From NCBI GenBank assembly GCA_900548815.1, contig URLR01000051.1, forward strand, positions 1 to 13,915: a stretch of 13,915 nucleotides of DNA. Reading direction: 5' to 3'. Position numbers and translations under genes: made by a program. This DNA is from an uncultured Collinsella sp. GTDB taxonomy: Bacteria; Actinomycetota; Coriobacteriia; Coriobacteriales; Coriobacteriaceae. A model generated the notes under the pieces. It saw only the letters and a program-made list of their open reading frames with translations. It searched no databases and was not told the DNA's origin. Positions 13,543 to 13,915 of this stretch are shown here, piece by piece. How positions within the stretch are numbered: the first letter of the stretch is position 1; each line of letters starts with the position of its first letter.

Positions 13543-13778
13543 GCATCGGCGGGGTCCAATAATCGTCTCGCATGTGTTCTTCTTCCTCTCGCCGCCTGTA
13601 TCCGTACGTGCGCCGAAAGGTGTGCATGGACGGTCGCCCGCGAGGGTAGGGTGGTGGCATAGGACATTTGGAGGGTGAGTCGGCTCGGCTGCCGACCATG
13701 CTGCTCCCGGGACGGCACCGACCGCGAACTCTCCCCGTTGGCGTCGCGCATTGCGCGCGGCCCTGCAAGGAGGTCATC
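13543..13778 (+). promoter_or_regulatory. Long structured leader of the translational GTPase gene
   Basis: These 236 bases before the GTPase start hold no good gene, and the 311-bp gap from 13468 holds only the motif copy, the terminator and this leader. Visible pairings are GTCGGC 13679-13684 with GCCGAC 13691-13696, and CGCGA 13723-13727 with TCGCG 13744-13748. The strings GGTGAG (13674-13679) and TGCTGCTCCC (13699-13708) recall parts of the Mg2+ M-box, but other conserved blocks are missing. A possible leader peptide is at 13626-13649. No firm promoter was found. Confidence 0.35.
13626..13649 (+). CDS. Possible 7-codon leader peptide
   Basis: ATG at 13626 follows AAAGG (13616-13620) at 5-nt spacing and encodes MDGRPRG then TAG. 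If translated, ribosome position on it could change the folding of the downstream leader. It is very short and could be chance. Confidence 0.2.
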   Translation: MDGRPRG

Positions 13779-13867
13779 ATGGGTGCTCCCAAGACCGGCA
13801 ATGTAAGGAACGTGGTGCTCGTAGGCCAAGGCGGGGTGGGCAAGACTTCACTCGCCGAGGCCATGCT
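13779..13867 (+). CDS. EF-G-like translational GTPase, N-terminal fragment
   Basis: Only the first 29 codons are native. The product begins MGAPKTGNVRNVVLVGQGG and continues to a P-loop GQGGVGKT followed by SLAEAM. The NVRNV-x-LVG-x-GG-x-GKTSLAEA pattern is typical of the EF-G-like (EF-G2) proteins of actinobacteria, which move tRNA/mRNA or recycle or rescue ribosomes. A ribosomal-protection-type GTPase is an alternative that this fragment cannot exclude. AAGGAGG (13767-13773) lies five bases before the ATG. A further in-frame ATG at 13698 lacks a ribosome site. The frame runs on past 13867 into adapter sequence, so every later residue is artefact. Confidence 0.6.
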
Positions 13868-13915
13868 CTGTCTCTTATACACATCTCCGAGCCCACGAGA
13901 CGGACTCCTATCTCG
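13868..13915 (+). other. Illumina Nextera adapter read-through (not genomic)
   Basis: CTGTCTCTTATACACATCT (13868-13886) is the Tn5 mosaic end. CCGAGCCCACGAGAC (13887-13901) is the Nextera read-2 adapter, GGACTCCT (13902-13909) matches the i7 index commonly named N705, and ATCTCG (13910-13915) begins the flow-cell sequence. This is known technical sequence in exact order. Confidence 0.98.

Noticed and set aside
39..13721. The same 12-mer GGACGGCACCGA at 39-50 and 13710-13721, in two structured regions
   Set aside because: A few 12-base matches are expected by chance in a window of this size, and the surrounding sequence does not align.
13698..13778. An upstream in-frame ATG extending the GTPase by 27 residues
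   Set aside because: No ribosome site before it, a Pro/Arg/Cys-rich extension unlike the family, and a clear AAGGAGG serving the ATG at 13779.
13517..13882. A 121-codon minus-strand frame starting MYKRQ
   Set aside because: Its start codon and first residues come from the sequencing adapter, and the rest is the complement of the GTPase leader.
1..13915. CRISPR arrays, tRNA or rRNA genes, prophage or transposase genes
   Set aside because: No regularly spaced direct repeats, no tRNA T-loop signatures in gene-free stretches, and every long frame is a housekeeping or transport gene.

Overview
The window is a bacterial chromosome fragment of about 13.9 kb, probably a contig end. Moderately high GC, use of ATG/GTG/TTG starts, the tilS-hpt-ftsH order and the general style of the proteins suggest an actinobacterium of the Coriobacteriia, most likely a gut Collinsella or close relative. 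The taxon is inferred from protein and gene-order recognition, not from a marker gene.

Layout. Positions 1-133 hold the 3' end of an unidentified plus-strand transcript with an intrinsic terminator. Next come an AT-richer minus-strand gene for a small tail-anchored membrane protein (165-632) and a small heat-shock protein, Hsp20 (910-1341). Hsp20 converges on a minus-strand WalJ/YycJ-type metallo-hydrolase (1424-2233), with a shared bidirectional terminator between them. The hydrolase diverges from a plus-strand run of tilS (2282-3820), hpt (3968-4516) and ftsH (4518-6650), which ends in a GAAA-loop terminator. A class I/II aminotransferase (6841-8025) and a PHP-domain phosphatase-like protein (8191-9012) follow. 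The latter converges on a minus-strand RumA/RlmD-type RNA m5U methyltransferase (9090-10538). A three-gene polar amino acid ABC importer then runs rightward: Tat/lipoprotein binding protein 10880-11737, TTG-started permease 11876-12529, GTG-started ATPase 12703-13467. The last native gene is the first 29 codons of an EF-G-like translational GTPase (13779 onward).

How the genes relate. tilS, hpt and ftsH form the conserved tRNA-modification / purine-salvage / membrane-proteolysis cluster. The aminotransferase and the ABC importer both concern amino acids, and each is preceded by a copy of the same 19-bp near-palindrome (6792-6810 and 10843-10861, 16 of 19 identical), so they may share a regulator.

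Non-coding structure is the most unusual part of the window. There is a 62-bp palindrome with perfect 23-bp arms (6720-6781) and a roughly 140-nt nested imperfect palindrome (10648-10787). Two related GTAC-centred long hairpins fill the two spacers inside the ABC operon (11737-11827 and 12575-12671). A 26-nt GC-rich hairpin lies just inside ftsH, and a long, structured GTPase leader carries a possible 7-codon leader peptide.

The last 48 bases (13868-13915) are not genomic. They match the Illumina Nextera transposase/i7 adapter, including an 8-base index, so the GTPase is cut by a library artefact rather than by biology. I saw no tRNA, rRNA, CRISPR array, transposase gene or prophage gene, and no clear multi-gene novel system.
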